DNA of 64,000 bases from Planctomycetota bacterium (GTDB lineage Bacteria > Planctomycetota > Planctomycetia > Pirellulales > Pirellulaceae). Position 1 is the first letter of the stretch, and every line of letters begins with the position of its first letter. The notes beneath the pieces were generated by a model. It saw nothing but the letters and a program-made list of their open reading frames with translations. It was not told where the DNA came from and searched no databases. A program made the translations under genes and the position numbers. The DNA is taken from NCBI GenBank assembly GCA_024277285.1, contig JAJRVM010000299.1:61944-125943 (forward strand). The letters run 5' to 3'. This document shows, in pieces, positions 9,869 through 19,210 of this stretch.

Positions 9869-9950
9869 CCCGCTTGGAGATCGTCCGGTGTTGTGGTTGT
9901 TCACTGGAGCCAACCTTTTACTCTCCCGCTCGCGGGAGAGTCGGACGTTT
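9869..9950. repeat. Diverged member of the 115-bp repeat family
   Basis: CCCGCTTGGAGATCGT matches 15 of 16 bases at the start of the copy at 19040. It is followed by a related internal hairpin, CTCTCCCGCTCGCGGGAGAG, and by GGACGTT. The right terminal arm is not recognisable, so this copy looks truncated or decayed. Confidence 0.5.
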
Positions 9951-9963
9951 GAACGGCACCGCA

Positions 9964-11160
9964 TCACAGTTCGTACTGTGGAATCTTCAGCAACTCGCCG
10001 TTCTTCAGCGCCGACTGGTGCGACACGATACCGGCGACCGTCATGTTGAGTGCCTGGGCGATATCGACGAGCGGTTTTCGGTCGGCAAGAATCGCCTCGA
10101 CAAACTCGCTCATCAGCTGGCCGTGCGAGCCGCCGTGACCGCCCGCCTTGACGCCGGGTGGAAGGGCAGGGCGCCGCGTGTCGGGCAGTTTCTTTTTCAG
10201 TCCTTGATACTGGCCCTCGAACGAACCCGTCTGCCCACGAACACGACCCTTTTCGCCGCCGAAACCGGGGGTGTCCCAACTGACGCCCATGCGAGCCATG
10301 CCGTCTTCGCTCGTGCGTAGGAGAGCGATCTCAGTGCCGAACGGGTTCTTGTATCGGTTGTTTTCGGCGCGAAAGCGTGCGATCGTACTCGGGGCTCCCA
10401 TGCATGACACTTCAGTAAAGCTGTCTCCGGTAACGCCTACATAGTAAGCGTTGGAATGAGTCGGATACCATTGCGGCGGCACGCCGATCCGCCAGCCCTT
10501 GTACGAGTCGATCTGTTCGAGGCCGTAGTGGTAGTATTCCCCTTCGGAGTAGATCAGCTTGCCCAGGCCACCGGCGTTGTAGATCTGCCGCATCGCGTGG
10601 ACATCTTCATGGAAGTAAGATGTCTCGAACATCATGTATTTTCGGCCCGATGACTTGACCGTCTCGAACAACGCGTCGGCGTCCTCAAGAGAACCAAAAA
10701 CCGCGGGTACGGCGCAGGCGACGTGCTTGCCATGATTGAGTACTTCCATGCAGTGTCGCGCGTGACTCGGGGCGTCAGTTGCACAGAAGACCGCCTCAAT
10801 CGTATCGTCCTTGACCAACTCCTCGAGCGACGGGTACGTCTTCTCGCAGCGGCAAGCCTTCGCCAATCCGGCGCACCGGTCGGGAAACAGATCGCTGACG
10901 GCCACGACTTCAACATTCGGGTGGTCTTGGAAACTGAACGCCGCCCCAAAGCGGCACACGCCGTACCCGACAATCCCGACACGAATCTTGCGGTCTGAGA
11001 ACGGCGTCCAATCTTTCGACGCGTTCGGGTCTGTCGGTGTTTCTTCAAAGCCTTGAATCGGTTGTTGTTCCTGGGCCCGGCTCGGCGCGGTCATTCCGAA
11101 AGCGGCGGCGCCGGCACTTACGGCTTGCAGGAAGAAGCGTCGTGACTTGGAAGTTGCCAT
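9964..11160 (-). CDS. Gfo/Idh/MocA family oxidoreductase lacking the EKP motif
   Basis: 398 aa from the ATG at 11160, chosen because AAGGA lies about 11 nt upstream and the Tat signal KSRRFFLQAVSAGAAA starts there. The Rossmann motif GIVGYG is at residues 62-67. In this family the loop after strand 5 normally reads GKHVxxEKP, where the Lys is catalytic; here it reads GKHVACAVP, so the EKP is replaced. The two other family members in this window keep it. The C-terminal half contains the usual alpha/beta substrate domain. Probably an exported protein that binds a nucleotide and sugar; whether it catalyses redox chemistry is doubtful. Confidence 0.88.
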   Translation of the reverse strand: MATSKSRRFFLQAVSAGAAAFGMTAPSRAQEQQPIQGFEETPTDPNASKDWTPFSDRKIRVGIVGYGVCRFGAAFSFQDHPNVEVVAVSDLFPDRCAGLAKACRCEKTYPSLEELVKDDTIEAVFCATDAPSHARHCMEVLNHGKHVACAVPAVFGSLEDADALFETVKSSGRKYMMFETSYFHEDVHAMRQIYNAGGLGKLIYSEGEYYHYGLEQIDSYKGWRIGVPPQWYPTHSNAYYVGVTGDSFTEVSCMGAPSTIARFRAENNRYKNPFGTEIALLRTSEDGMARMGVSWDTPGFGGEKGRVRGQTGSFEGQYQGLKKKLPDTRRPALPPGVKAGGHGGSHGQLMSEFVEAILADRKPLVDIAQALNMTVAGIVSHQSALKNGELLKIPQYEL

Positions 11161-11640
11161 GGCGGAGAGTCCTTGAGATTCGACGACATTGTTGGTCAAA
11201 TTGGTGACCCTCAAAGTCTATCAGAATGAGCTCACGCTAAGCCGCGAAGACGCCAAGAAAATAGGCAACAGGAAACCTCAGAAGCGTCTCGTCAAGAAAC
11301 TCACCGACTGAGCGCGTAGGCTGGTAACAAGGTCGCTCCGTGCCGGAACAGCGCAAACACACGTTGAGACGAGATATACTCTGTCGGTGAACAAGCCCGT
11401 TGATTGGCGACCGAAGTTCCGGCACCGTCAGTGTTTGCTCGTTCCAGCCTACACAATGCAACGTCGTAGCCCCCTGCCTCGTTGACACGAAGTACGGCCT
11501 GCGGGGCAAACTGTATACCGTCCCCAACCGAGCCGGCGGAGTCCCGATCGAGGACTTTGATCGACAGGTCAACCAATGGCTGGACCGATGCCTCGGCAAG
11601 CCAAGAACAGTCGACGCGCAATAAGTGGCTGTGGCTTTCA
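11161..11640. other. Intergenic DNA with a possible gene remnant
   Basis: No convincing gene. A short open stretch around 11470-11624 reads DTKYGLRGKLYTVPNRAGG and ends in a stop at 11624. It has protein-like composition but no start or recognisable family. Near 11230-11262 there is a fragment of the CGCGAAGACGCCAAG repeat class. Confidence 0.5.
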
Positions 11641-12011
11641 GCCTTGTCATTACCCAAGTTTTCGTGATCGCGAGTGGACCAGCCGCATTTGAGAACACGG
11701 GTTTTCCACCGTGGACGAGTGTCGCCGCGGGTTTCGTGGCGCGAGTCCATCGTGACCGCCCTCTGAGGTGGTCAACGCAGAGCACGCGAAGAACGCCGAG
11801 ACGCGCAGAGGAAGAGGTTCTGATCTTCGAGAAGCGAACTGGAAAAATCACGGTCGTTCGTCAATCATGGCTCCGAAAAACAGGGCAAAAACACACCCGT
11901 TAAGAATTCGTCCTATCCCTCCTCTGCGCGTCTCTGCGCCCTTTGCGAACTCTGCGTTTCCACTCTTTTTCAAAAAGCACAGAGGGCAAGAAACTTGGGT
12001 AATGACAAGGC
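11641..12011. mobile_element. 371-bp MITE with 21-bp terminal inverted repeats and 5-bp target duplication
   Basis: The left end GCCTTGTCATTACCCAAGTT and one more T (11641-11661) is the exact reverse complement of 11991-12011. The element is flanked on both sides by TTTCA (11636-11640 and 12012-12016), consistent with a 5-bp target-site duplication; removing it restores a continuous GTGGCTTTCAGCCGCAG. Inside is a second inverted pair (11774-11815 and 11920-11958) of the CGCAGAG...GACGCGCAGAGG class, also seen at 50641-50683 and 63877-63912. It has no transposase gene, so it would have to be moved in trans. Just downstream, 12033-12049 is a small perfect palindrome, GGTCTAGGCCCTAGACC. Confidence 0.85.
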
Positions 12012-12147
12012 TTTCAGCCGCAGTATCGGGAGGGTCTAGGCCCTAGACCTTCGCCACCTGTTGCATTCGGCGCGCCGATCGGCGAACCTGTCGTTGAGAG
12101 AATCCGATGATGAATCCGACGGTTCGTTTTTCGATTGGAGCCAAGCC

Positions 12148-13521
12148 ATGCGAGACAATCATATTCGGCCGAGTAGGTCATCATGCCAGGTTAATCGGCG
12201 CGAGTTCATACAGGTATCCGGCGTGGCTGGTACGGCAGCGATCCTCGGACATCCTGCCATTGTTCACGGCCGGAACCTGAACGAGAAACTTCGTATTGCG
12301 GTGATCGGTTCGGGTGGCCGAGGACGATCGAACTTAAACTCAGTCGCGAGCCAGGACATCGTCGCACTCTGTGACGTCAATCAGCAAAACCTCAACAGTG
12401 CTGCCGAGAGGTTTCCGCGAGCGCGCAAGGTGACCGACTTTCGCCGGATTTACGACCAGTCCGACGACTTTGATGCGGTGGTCGTCAGCACGTGCGAGCA
12501 TACGCACGCGTTCGCGACGATGCCTGCACTCGAACTGGGCAAGCATGTTTATTGCGAGAAGCCGTTGACGCACAGCGTTTGGGAGGCGCGCGTCATTCGT
12601 CAGGCGGCGGCCAAGGCAGGCGTCGCCACGCAAATGGGGACGCAGATTCACGCGGGTGATAACTATCGTCGCGTCGTCGAGTTGATTCAATCCGGCGCGA
12701 TTGGGCCGGTCCGGGAGACGCATGTGTGGGTGTCGCGCGCCTGGGGATGGCAGCCCTCGCGCGAGGAATCGGAACGACACAAGGACATCGTGTTTGTGCA
12801 AGAGCGACCGAGCAAAGTGGAGACTCCGCCTGCCGAGCTCGATTGGGACCTGTGGCTCGGCCCCGCGCCGGCGCGTCCGTTCAACAGCGTTTATGTTCCC
12901 GGTCCGAAGTGGTATCGCTGGTGGGACTTCGGTAACGGCACGATGTCCGATCTCGGTAGCCATTGGATTGACCTGCCGTTCTGGGCACTTAAGCTTGATC
13001 ATCCACTGACGATCGAAGCCGCCGGGCCGGCGCCGCATCGAGAGATCGCCCCCGCTTCGATGCAGGCACGTTACGAGTACGGCCGACGCGGCGAGCTGCC
13101 TCCGGTCAGCGTTACCTGGTACCAAGGCACCAACAAACCGACGATCTGGCAGGAAAAAGAGATTCCACAGTGGGGAAACGGCGTGCTGTTCATGGGTGAC
13201 GACGGTATGGTGCTTTCCGACTACAGCAAGCATGTGTTGCTGCCGGAAGAAAAATTCGCCGACTTTCAACCGCCCGAACCTTGGATTCCCAAATCGCTGG
13301 GACATCACGCCGAATGGATCCGCGCTTGTAAGACGGGCGAATCGACGACATGTAATTTCGACTACGCCGGTTGGCTTACCGAGGCGAATCATCTAGGGAA
13401 CGTCGCGTTTCGTACCGGGAAAAAGCTAGAGTGGGACGCATCGCAAATGCGAGCGACGAACGCTCCAGAGGCCGACCCGTTCGTTCGGCGTGAGTACCGC
13501 AAAGGTTGGCGGTTGGTGTAA
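12148..13521 (+). CDS. Gfo/Idh/MocA family oxidoreductase (Tat-exported)
   Basis: 457 aa from the ATG at 12148, preceded by GGAG and followed by a Tat signal, [14 protein letters not shown]. The nucleotide-binding motif is [11 protein letters not shown] and the catalytic loop is intact ([17 protein letters not shown]). The C-terminal segment contains [14 protein letters not shown], typical of the planctomycete Gfo/Idh group. It is expected to bind NAD(P) and oxidise a sugar or cyclitol; the substrate is unknown. The DUF1080 gene follows 41 nt downstream on the same strand, so the two are likely co-transcribed. Confidence 0.92.
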   Translation: MRDNHIRPSRSSCQVNRREFIQVSGVAGTAAILGHPAIVHGRNLNEKLRIAVIGSGGRGRSNLNSVASQDIVALCDVNQQNLNSAAERFPRARKVTDFRRIYDQSDDFDAVVVSTCEHTHAFATMPALELGKHVYCEKPLTHSVWEARVIRQAAAKAGVATQMGTQIHAGDNYRRVVELIQSGAIGPVRETHVWVSRAWGWQPSREESERHKDIVFVQERPSKVETPPAELDWDLWLGPAPARPFNSVYVPGPKWYRWWDFGNGTMSDLGSHWIDLPFWALKLDHPLTIEAAGPAPHREIAPASMQARYEYGRRGELPPVSVTWYQGTNKPTIWQEKEIPQWGNGVLFMGDDGMVLSDYSKHVLLPEEKFADFQPPEPWIPKSLGHHAEWIRACKTGESTTCNFDYAGWLTEANHLGNVAFRTGKKLEWDASQMRATNAPEADPFVRREYRKGWRLV

Positions 13522-13562
13522 CGTTAATCGTAATTTAAATTTATCGGAAGAACATCGGCGGA

Positions 13563-14318
13563 GTGTGCGTCTTGAGAACACGATTGATTTCAGCGGCGTC
13601 GTGGGTGCTTGTGCTGCTAGGGGGAACGACGTGGACATCGGCGACCGAGCCGGCAGAGTTTCGTGATCTGTTCAACGGCAGCGACTTGAGCGGTTGGGTG
13701 GACGTGAACACGAGCGAGGAAACGTGGAGTGTGCGAGATGGTTTGCTCGTTTGCACGGGGCATCCGATCGGCGTCATGCGGTCCGATCGACAGTATGAAA
13801 ACTTTGTTCTACACATCGAGTGGCGGCACATGGAAGCGGGCGGCAACTCGGGTGTGTTTGTGTGGAGTGAGGGTGCAGTGCCCGAGGGAAGACGGCTGCC
13901 CAGTGGGCTCGAAGTTCAAATGCTGGAGCTCGATTGGGTCAACCAGCACAAGAAGAAAGACGGCACGCTGCCCCCGGTCGCCTATGTACACGGTGAGCTC
14001 TTCGGTGCCGGCGGTTTGATCACGACACCCGATAACCCGCGTGGCCGTCGTAGCAAATCGATCGAAAACCGATGTAAGGGGAAAGGTGAATGGAACGTGT
14101 ACGACGTCGTGTGCGTCGACGGTGTTGTCAAACTGTCGGTCAACGGCAAGTTTGTCAACGGTGTGAGCCATTCGTCGGTCAAGAAAGGGTATCTCTGCCT
14201 GGAGTCAGAGGGTGCGGAAATCCACTTTCGGAACATCCGCATCATGGAACTGCCGCCAGGCATCACGACCGCTGATCAAACGGCGCCGGTCGTCGAATTC
14301 CTGAGCCGTCAGGAATAG
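13563..14318 (+). CDS. DUF1080 (3-keto-disaccharide hydrolase domain) protein
   Basis: 251 aa from a GTG at 13563, with a signal peptide ending near TSATEP. The DUF1080 fold, a concanavalin-like beta sandwich, is recognised from [15 protein letters not shown] near the start, GGNSGVFVW in the middle and [10 protein letters not shown] after it. The family includes enzymes that cleave 3-keto-glycosides. Since the upstream gene is a Gfo/Idh oxidoreductase, oxidation to a 3-keto sugar followed by cleavage is a plausible joint function; this is inference from the pair. Confidence 0.88.
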   Translation: MCVLRTRLISAASWVLVLLGGTTWTSATEPAEFRDLFNGSDLSGWVDVNTSEETWSVRDGLLVCTGHPIGVMRSDRQYENFVLHIEWRHMEAGGNSGVFVWSEGAVPEGRRLPSGLEVQMLELDWVNQHKKKDGTLPPVAYVHGELFGAGGLITTPDNPRGRRSKSIENRCKGKGEWNVYDVVCVDGVVKLSVNGKFVNGVSHSSVKKGYLCLESEGAEIHFRNIRIMELPPGITTADQTAPVVEFLSRQE

Positions 14319-14324
14319 AGTCGG

Positions 14325-14696
14325 TTAGTAGCGAGCCAACGCGGGGTCAATTTCCTGGGCCCACTGGTCAATCCCTCCGGTGATGCTTCGTGCTTGCGCG
14401 AACCCCTGCCCACGCAACCAAGTCGCAACGCGAAGGCTCCGCATCCCGAGATGACAGTAGACGATGATTTCCTTCTCGCGATGCGGCTCCAATTCGGCGA
14501 TGCGAGCCGGAAGGTCGTTCATCGGAATCAGCGTCGCGCCGGATAAGTGGACACACTCGTACTCGCTAGGCTCTCGACAATCGAGTAGCAAAAAATCGGC
14601 ACCGGCGGCGAGCTTCTCACTCGCGTTTCGGCAGTCGATCTCGATCGAAATATCGTTCTCGTCGCGCACCACAAAGCCCCCCCGTGCTTCATTCAT
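14325..14696 (-). CDS. Rhodanese-domain protein
   Basis: 123 aa from the ATG at 14696. The frame is open to 14822, but the extra N-terminal residues are not rhodanese-like and overlap the upstream DNA of the divergent peptidase gene. It is a single domain with LLDCREPSEYE and the active-site loop IVYCHLGMRS, whose Cys would carry the persulfide. Small single-domain rhodaneses of this length transfer sulfane sulfur in the cytoplasm. It converges with the DUF1080 gene, only 6 nt apart. Confidence 0.85.
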   Translation of the reverse strand: MNEARGGFVVRDENDISIEIDCRNASEKLAAGADFLLLDCREPSEYECVHLSGATLIPMNDLPARIAELEPHREKEIIVYCHLGMRSLRVATWLRGQGFAQARSITGGIDQWAQEIDPALARY

Positions 14697-14861
14697 GATC
14701 AAGTGCCAATCATCGCGTATGAGCGACGGTTTGTGAACCACGATTCGTGGTAAGATCTGAACTTGGCAAAGGAATGCAATGGCGCCAACACGTCTGAGAG
14801 TTTGAACGTGATTGTGAAACACGAAGGGTACGAATTGCGTGAATCGGCGCTCGTGGTATCA

Positions 14862-15581
14862 ATGAAGTGCCATCGGTCAACGATCCTCTCGGTTCTTGTC
14901 TGTCTCTTATTCGTTGGCAAGGGCCGTTCGCAGATTCAGACGAGTTACCTGGATACGGTTCAACAGAATATCGAGGGATGGACGGTTCACGTTGACCGCG
15001 AGCTCGTTCGTGGTGAACATCGCGACGAAGGCGAGAGGGCATTGCAGATGCTGGCGAATCACCTTCAACGCATCAAGATTCTCGTGCCGGCCAGAGCACT
15101 TGCAAAACTCCAGACCATTGAGTTTCGGATCGACCATCATCACCCGCGACTGCACGCAATGCAGTACCATCCGAGCAAAGCGTGGCTCGTCCAGCACGAG
15201 CACGATCCGCGACTCGCCCGAAAAGTTCACATCACCGAGGCCAAATTGCTACTGTCGAGAGAGCAGATGCTCAAGCACCCGGCCGTGGTCTTGCACGAAT
15301 TGGCACACGGTTACCATGATCAGGTGTTGGGGTTTGACAACGACGAGATCATCAAGGCGTTCGAAGAGGCGAAGGAGCGAGGGGTTTATGAAAACGTGTT
15401 GTCGTTCACCGGTGATACCGTTAGGCACTATGGCCTGACGAACCCTAAGGAATACTTCGCCGAAGGCACCGAAGCGTTCTTCTATCGAAATGACTTCTAC
15501 CCGTTTGTGCGCGCGGAGCTCAAACAGCATGACCCGACGCTGCATGACTTGCTCGATAAGGTGTGGAGCTCAGCTGATTGA
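14862..15581 (+). CDS. Exported zinc metallopeptidase-like protein (HExxH)
   Basis: 239 aa from the ATG at 14862, which starts a signal peptide (ILSVLVCLLFVGKGRSQ). The longer frame from 14763 adds no recognisable domain. The zinc motif HELAHGYH is followed about 55 residues later by NPKEYFAEGTEAFF, where Glu is the likely third ligand, a pattern similar to the ATLF-like (anthrax-lethal-factor-like) zincins. It is probably a secreted or periplasmic peptidase. It converges with the HEAT gene and is separated from it by REP copy C. Confidence 0.8.
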   Translation: MKCHRSTILSVLVCLLFVGKGRSQIQTSYLDTVQQNIEGWTVHVDRELVRGEHRDEGERALQMLANHLQRIKILVPARALAKLQTIEFRIDHHHPRLHAMQYHPSKAWLVQHEHDPRLARKVHITEAKLLLSREQMLKHPAVVLHELAHGYHDQVLGFDNDEIIKAFEEAKERGVYENVLSFTGDTVRHYGLTNPKEYFAEGTEAFFYRNDFYPFVRAELKQHDPTLHDLLDKVWSSAD

Positions 15582-15607
15582 GCGGGTTGCGTTTTCGGAG
15601 AGGCGTC

Positions 15608-15664
15608 TGAATTCTTGCGAATCCAGCTACGCCTGAATTTCTGAATGCTTGCGAATCCAGCTAT
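15608..15664. repeat. REP-like arms, direct pair, copy C
   Basis: Two arms in direct orientation: TGAATTCTTGCGAATCCAGC + TAC at 15608-15630 and a variant, TGAATGCTTGCGAATCCAGC, at 15642-15664. The second arm supplies the stop codon of the minus-strand HEAT gene. Confidence 0.75.
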
Positions 15665-17559
15665 TCGTCCAGACCTGCTTCGGACAACTGCTTGCTGACG
15701 TCGACGCCTTTGCCGCGAAGCTTTTTGGCGATCGTTTGCACGGCCTGGGACGCATCGTCCTTCAATTCGGGACGCTGCATCGCGCCAATTGCCAACCTGA
15801 GTGTCTCCTTGTTGGGATAGCGTTTGAGAACTTCCAGTACGAGCTTCTGCTCGGCCGGCCGAGTGGAAGCGGCCAGCGCTTTTCGGCACATTTCGGTGCG
15901 CTGTGAGTCGGGAATCACGAACTGGCGAGCGATACGAATGTAGCCACGAAGGGCTCGAACGCGATACTTATTCCCCGGTGCTGTCTTCGACAGGTCGAGT
16001 AAGACCGGAGCGGCGTCGTCGGTCATCCACTCGCCAAGCAGGCGGCTGCTAACGTCCTGGAGTTCGGAATCGGAGCTCTTGGCCGCGCTTCCAATGGCCT
16101 CTAATGCTTCCGTCCCGCCAACGGCACCGAGGATCCGCAGCAATGAGCTCTTGGTCGGCACCGACTCGGTTTGCGTGAGCGCTTCGGCGAGTTCGGCCGC
16201 ACAGATTTCGCGGTCCGGCATTCGGACACTCGCCGCCATGAGGGCTTGTCGGGCGGCAGCGATGTCTTCACGATGTTTGGGCGCAATAACTTGTGAGACC
16301 AGCACAGAAAGGTCATCGGCGTTAACCGTTTCTCCCAACGCGGTCAAAGCGGCGCTGCGCACCGTGGAATCGGCATGCTCCAACGCCTTCAACAGAGCGG
16401 GCGTCGCATCGATTCGTCGTCGCCCAATAATCTCGATCAGCAATGGGTACATGGGGCCGTCGACGTCGGTGATGCGTGCGACGATTTGCGAGTCCACGTC
16501 TTCACCCGGAAGCTTGGCCAGCGTCGCCTTGGTCGTCTGTGCCAGTTCGGCGTCGGCGTCGAGGCCGATCTTCAGCAGCGCGGGAAGGCACGAAGCATCG
16601 CCCACGCTTCCGAGTGCCTTAATGGCAGCGATTCGAACCGGTCTGGCACCGTTCTTAGCCGCGTTCAACACCCCAATCAAGTCGACGGTCTCTTTGCGGT
16701 CAGCCATCGCCTGAACGATCAGGGTCGCTCGCTGCGGCGTTGCATTTGCCATCTCGGCCGCGAGTGCCTTGTCGACTTCGCTACCGGGAAACTCACGAGC
16801 CGTACCCAACGCAAGCTCGAATCGCCCCTTGTCCGGCGACCGAAACAGCTCGACCAACAGTGGGATTCCGTCTTGGCCCCGAGCGAGAATGGCACCACGC
16901 GTCGCCTCGATGATTCGCTGCTCGGGAACATCGGCACTGCGAACTTCATCATAAATCTCCATCGCTTCGGCCGAGTTCCCTTCCGACCGTGACCGTTCGG
17001 CACACAACACACAGCCCTCGGCCACCGCCGAGCGAACTTTGTCGGAATCGACGGCCAACGCGTGCCGGAGCGTTTTGGTGGCGGCGGCACCTCCGATGCG
17101 ACCGAGCGCGACGGCCGCGGCCGACGCCACGTCGGTGTCGTCGTTTTTCAAGAGCGCCGTCAATGTATCGATGGAGCCGGCATCCCGTCGGACGGCGATC
17201 GAATTAATCGTGCCGACGAGCAGTCTTCCTTGAGCCGATTCGGTTGCGCTGCGAAGTGCGTTGTCTGCCTCTTCACCCGGAATCACCTCGAGAGCGATTC
17301 GAGCCCACGAGGCCAGTTGTGGGTCGGTCAGCAGCCGCGCCAGTTCGGGAACCGACGCACTCGATCCGTTGACGGCCAACAACTTGCATGTGACCGCCTT
17401 CTCCGCAGCCGGAACGTCTGATCGGAGGATGGCGAGCAATTCATGTTCTTCTTTAGACGACGGGCTTCGACCGTCTCCAATCGCGGCCCACGTGGTGGAC
17501 ACGGCAGCCAATGTTACCAAAAGGATGACGAAGTGAGAGAACGGTCGATGTATGTTCAT
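15661..17559 (-). CDS. Exported HEAT-repeat protein
   Basis: 632 aa. A signal peptide (about 1-26, ending TTWA) precedes a long array of alpha-helical HEAT repeats. Typical units are ASAAAVALGRIGGAAATKTL, RIAAIKALGSVGDASCLPAL and RSAALTALGETVNADD. No catalytic domain is visible, so it is probably a periplasmic scaffold or binding protein. The stop codon lies inside a REP arm. Confidence 0.88.
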   Translation of the reverse strand: MNIHRPFSHFVILLVTLAAVSTTWAAIGDGRSPSSKEEHELLAILRSDVPAAEKAVTCKLLAVNGSSASVPELARLLTDPQLASWARIALEVIPGEEADNALRSATESAQGRLLVGTINSIAVRRDAGSIDTLTALLKNDDTDVASAAAVALGRIGGAAATKTLRHALAVDSDKVRSAVAEGCVLCAERSRSEGNSAEAMEIYDEVRSADVPEQRIIEATRGAILARGQDGIPLLVELFRSPDKGRFELALGTAREFPGSEVDKALAAEMANATPQRATLIVQAMADRKETVDLIGVLNAAKNGARPVRIAAIKALGSVGDASCLPALLKIGLDADAELAQTTKATLAKLPGEDVDSQIVARITDVDGPMYPLLIEIIGRRRIDATPALLKALEHADSTVRSAALTALGETVNADDLSVLVSQVIAPKHREDIAAARQALMAASVRMPDREICAAELAEALTQTESVPTKSSLLRILGAVGGTEALEAIGSAAKSSDSELQDVSSRLLGEWMTDDAAPVLLDLSKTAPGNKYRVRALRGYIRIARQFVIPDSQRTEMCRKALAASTRPAEQKLVLEVLKRYPNKETLRLAIGAMQRPELKDDASQAVQTIAKKLRGKGVDVSKQLSEAGLDE

Positions 17560-17648
17560 GGTTCCGTGTCGACTTGTTTATCGAGGTCCGAGTTTTGCAA
17601 GTGTTCGTAGTTTGAGGCCAGTGTTAGACGACGGGCACGCGACGGCTC

Positions 17649-18935
17649 CTACAGCCTCCATGGCTCGCGCAACGCTTCGGACCGCAATCGATTGGCCTGC
17701 TCGTCATTTATAAACACGTGTTTCTTGTTGTCGTAATTCACTTGACGATCCAAGTACAGCGCGATGTTCGCAGCATGGCAGGCGATGTGCGCGTTGCAGG
17801 CCGCGTCGGCGTTGCCCTTGGGCAGACCGCGTGACTTCACGCAGTCGAGGAAATCGCGAACATGGAACGTCGCAGGATAGCCGCCGATCTCCGCAACGGT
17901 TCTGCCGGCCAGCAGGCTGGGTGAACTCAGGACAAGTTTGCCACTGTCGCCCGCTTCGACCCATCCCGTCTCGCCTTCGAACCGCACGGGGCACGACCCG
18001 AGCGGAATCCAACCGGTCTCACGGAAAATCAGCTCCACACCATTGTCGTAGCGCGCGACCAACTGCCCGTCCTTCGGTGCGTTGTACTCGACGGGCGGCA
18101 AGCAATCGTCGACGGCCCATTGACAAAGATCGACGCAGTGAGAGCCCCATTCGAGGACTCCACCACCCACCAAACCGCCTCCCTTTTCGAAATTGAAACC
18201 GTCCAACAGTTTCGCGTTGAACGGTCGCCAGGCGGCCGGACCGAGATACATGTCCCAGTCGACGATCTCCTTGTCCGGCTCGGTTTCGGGTACCAGCCAA
18301 CCGCTGGTCATTGCCTGCATTCCCGCCGGGTGAGCGTAAACTCTCTTGAGTTTGCCAAGCTTTCCGGTTCGAGCCAGCTCGCAGGCGAATGCAAAATGCG
18401 GGAGATTCCGCCGCTGGGTGCCGGCCTGGAACACACGTGCTGTGCGCCGCATCGTATCGGCCAGGATCAGGCTTTGCGCGATGTTCTTCGTGACCGGCTT
18501 CTCACAATACATGTCCTTGCCGGCTTTTGCTGTAGTCATCGCGGCCGTCGCATGCCAGTTTGGCCCCGTGGCGATCAGCACCGCATCGATATCTTTGCGG
18601 TCGAGCAGCTCGCGAAAATCACGATACATATCGCACCGTTCAGTGCCATACAGTCCGTCGACCCGTTTCTTGACCGCGAGACGACGCGCCTGCTTCACAT
18701 CGCACACCGCCGCGAACTGGACGTCCTTTTGTTGCAGGAAGCACCCCAGGTCATAGGTCCCTCGGTTCCCGATGCCGATGCCGCCAATAATAACCCGCTC
18801 GCTAGGCGCGACGGTACCGTTCAGGCCCAAGGCCGAGCCGGGAATGATCGTCGGCGCCACCATTGCGGCACCGGTCACCGACAGTGTGGTCTTCAAGAAC
18901 CGACGCCGATGAAGTTGAGACACCTTCTTCGACAT
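17649..18935 (-). CDS. Gfo/Idh/MocA family oxidoreductase (Tat-exported)
   Basis: 428 aa from the ATG at 18935, which has AGGAGA seven bases upstream; the longer frame to 19058 runs into repeat sequence. The Tat signal is LHRRRFLKTTLSVTGAAM. The cofactor motif is IGGIGIGNRGTYD and the catalytic loop is intact (AGKDMYCEKPVTKN). The C-terminal signature WDMYLGPAAWRPFN matches the gene at 12148, so the two are probably paralogues of different substrate range. Located in tandem downstream of the ceramidase-like gene but separated by 275 bp of repeats. Confidence 0.92.
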   Translation of the reverse strand: MSKKVSQLHRRRFLKTTLSVTGAAMVAPTIIPGSALGLNGTVAPSERVIIGGIGIGNRGTYDLGCFLQQKDVQFAAVCDVKQARRLAVKKRVDGLYGTERCDMYRDFRELLDRKDIDAVLIATGPNWHATAAMTTAKAGKDMYCEKPVTKNIAQSLILADTMRRTARVFQAGTQRRNLPHFAFACELARTGKLGKLKRVYAHPAGMQAMTSGWLVPETEPDKEIVDWDMYLGPAAWRPFNAKLLDGFNFEKGGGLVGGGVLEWGSHCVDLCQWAVDDCLPPVEYNAPKDGQLVARYDNGVELIFRETGWIPLGSCPVRFEGETGWVEAGDSGKLVLSSPSLLAGRTVAEIGGYPATFHVRDFLDCVKSRGLPKGNADAACNAHIACHAANIALYLDRQVNYDNKKHVFINDEQANRLRSEALREPWRL

Positions 18936-18994
18936 AGTTGATCTCCTGATCGTTGGGGAGGGCGTGCCAGCTACGTGGCCGTGGCGACCAGCGC

Positions 18995-19023
18995 TGTCAT
19001 GCCCCAATTTTTGAAACGCAGAT
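18995..19023. repeat. Dispersed repeat TGTCATGCCCCAA, copy 2
   Basis: TGTCATGCCCCAATTTTTGA followed by AACGCAGATT, matching 5623-5652. It sits about 60 bp upstream of the Gfo/Idh start at 18935 and directly abuts the 115-bp repeat. Confidence 0.7.
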
Positions 19024-19039
19024 TGTGCGGTCCCGCTTG

Positions 19040-19154
19040 GAGGTCGTGCAGCTTTCAAGTGGTTTACCGGAATCAGCTTTTTACCCTCCCGGCGGAAGGG
19101 TGATGCACGTTCGCAAAGCGTGGAATAACGAGAACTTAATCACTGCACGACCTC
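19040..19154. repeat. 115-bp inverted-end repeat, full copy 1
   Basis: The ends GAGGTCGTGCAG and CTGCACGACCTC are perfect reverse complements. The centre carries a hairpin, ACCCTCCCGGCGGAAGGGT. It aligns without gaps over 115 positions to 50445-50559, sharing the block AAAGCGTGGAATAACGAGAA. The change at the fourth base from each end is accommodated between copies, so it may be a structured RNA as well as a MITE. Confidence 0.8.
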
Positions 19155-19210
19155 CTTATTCTCGTTCCGTGCTAACAGCATACACCCATAGCATGCCGCT
19201 TGCCACATAC

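Noticed and set aside
11386..11624. Short gene upstream of the MITE
   Set aside because: No consistent start, ribosome site or family; recorded only as a possible remnant.
12340..13392. 350-codon minus-strand open frame
   Set aside because: Antisense to a clear Gfo/Idh/MocA gene; open only because of GC-rich codon use.
18120..18941. 273-codon plus-strand open frame
   Set aside because: Shadow of the Gfo/Idh gene on the minus strand.
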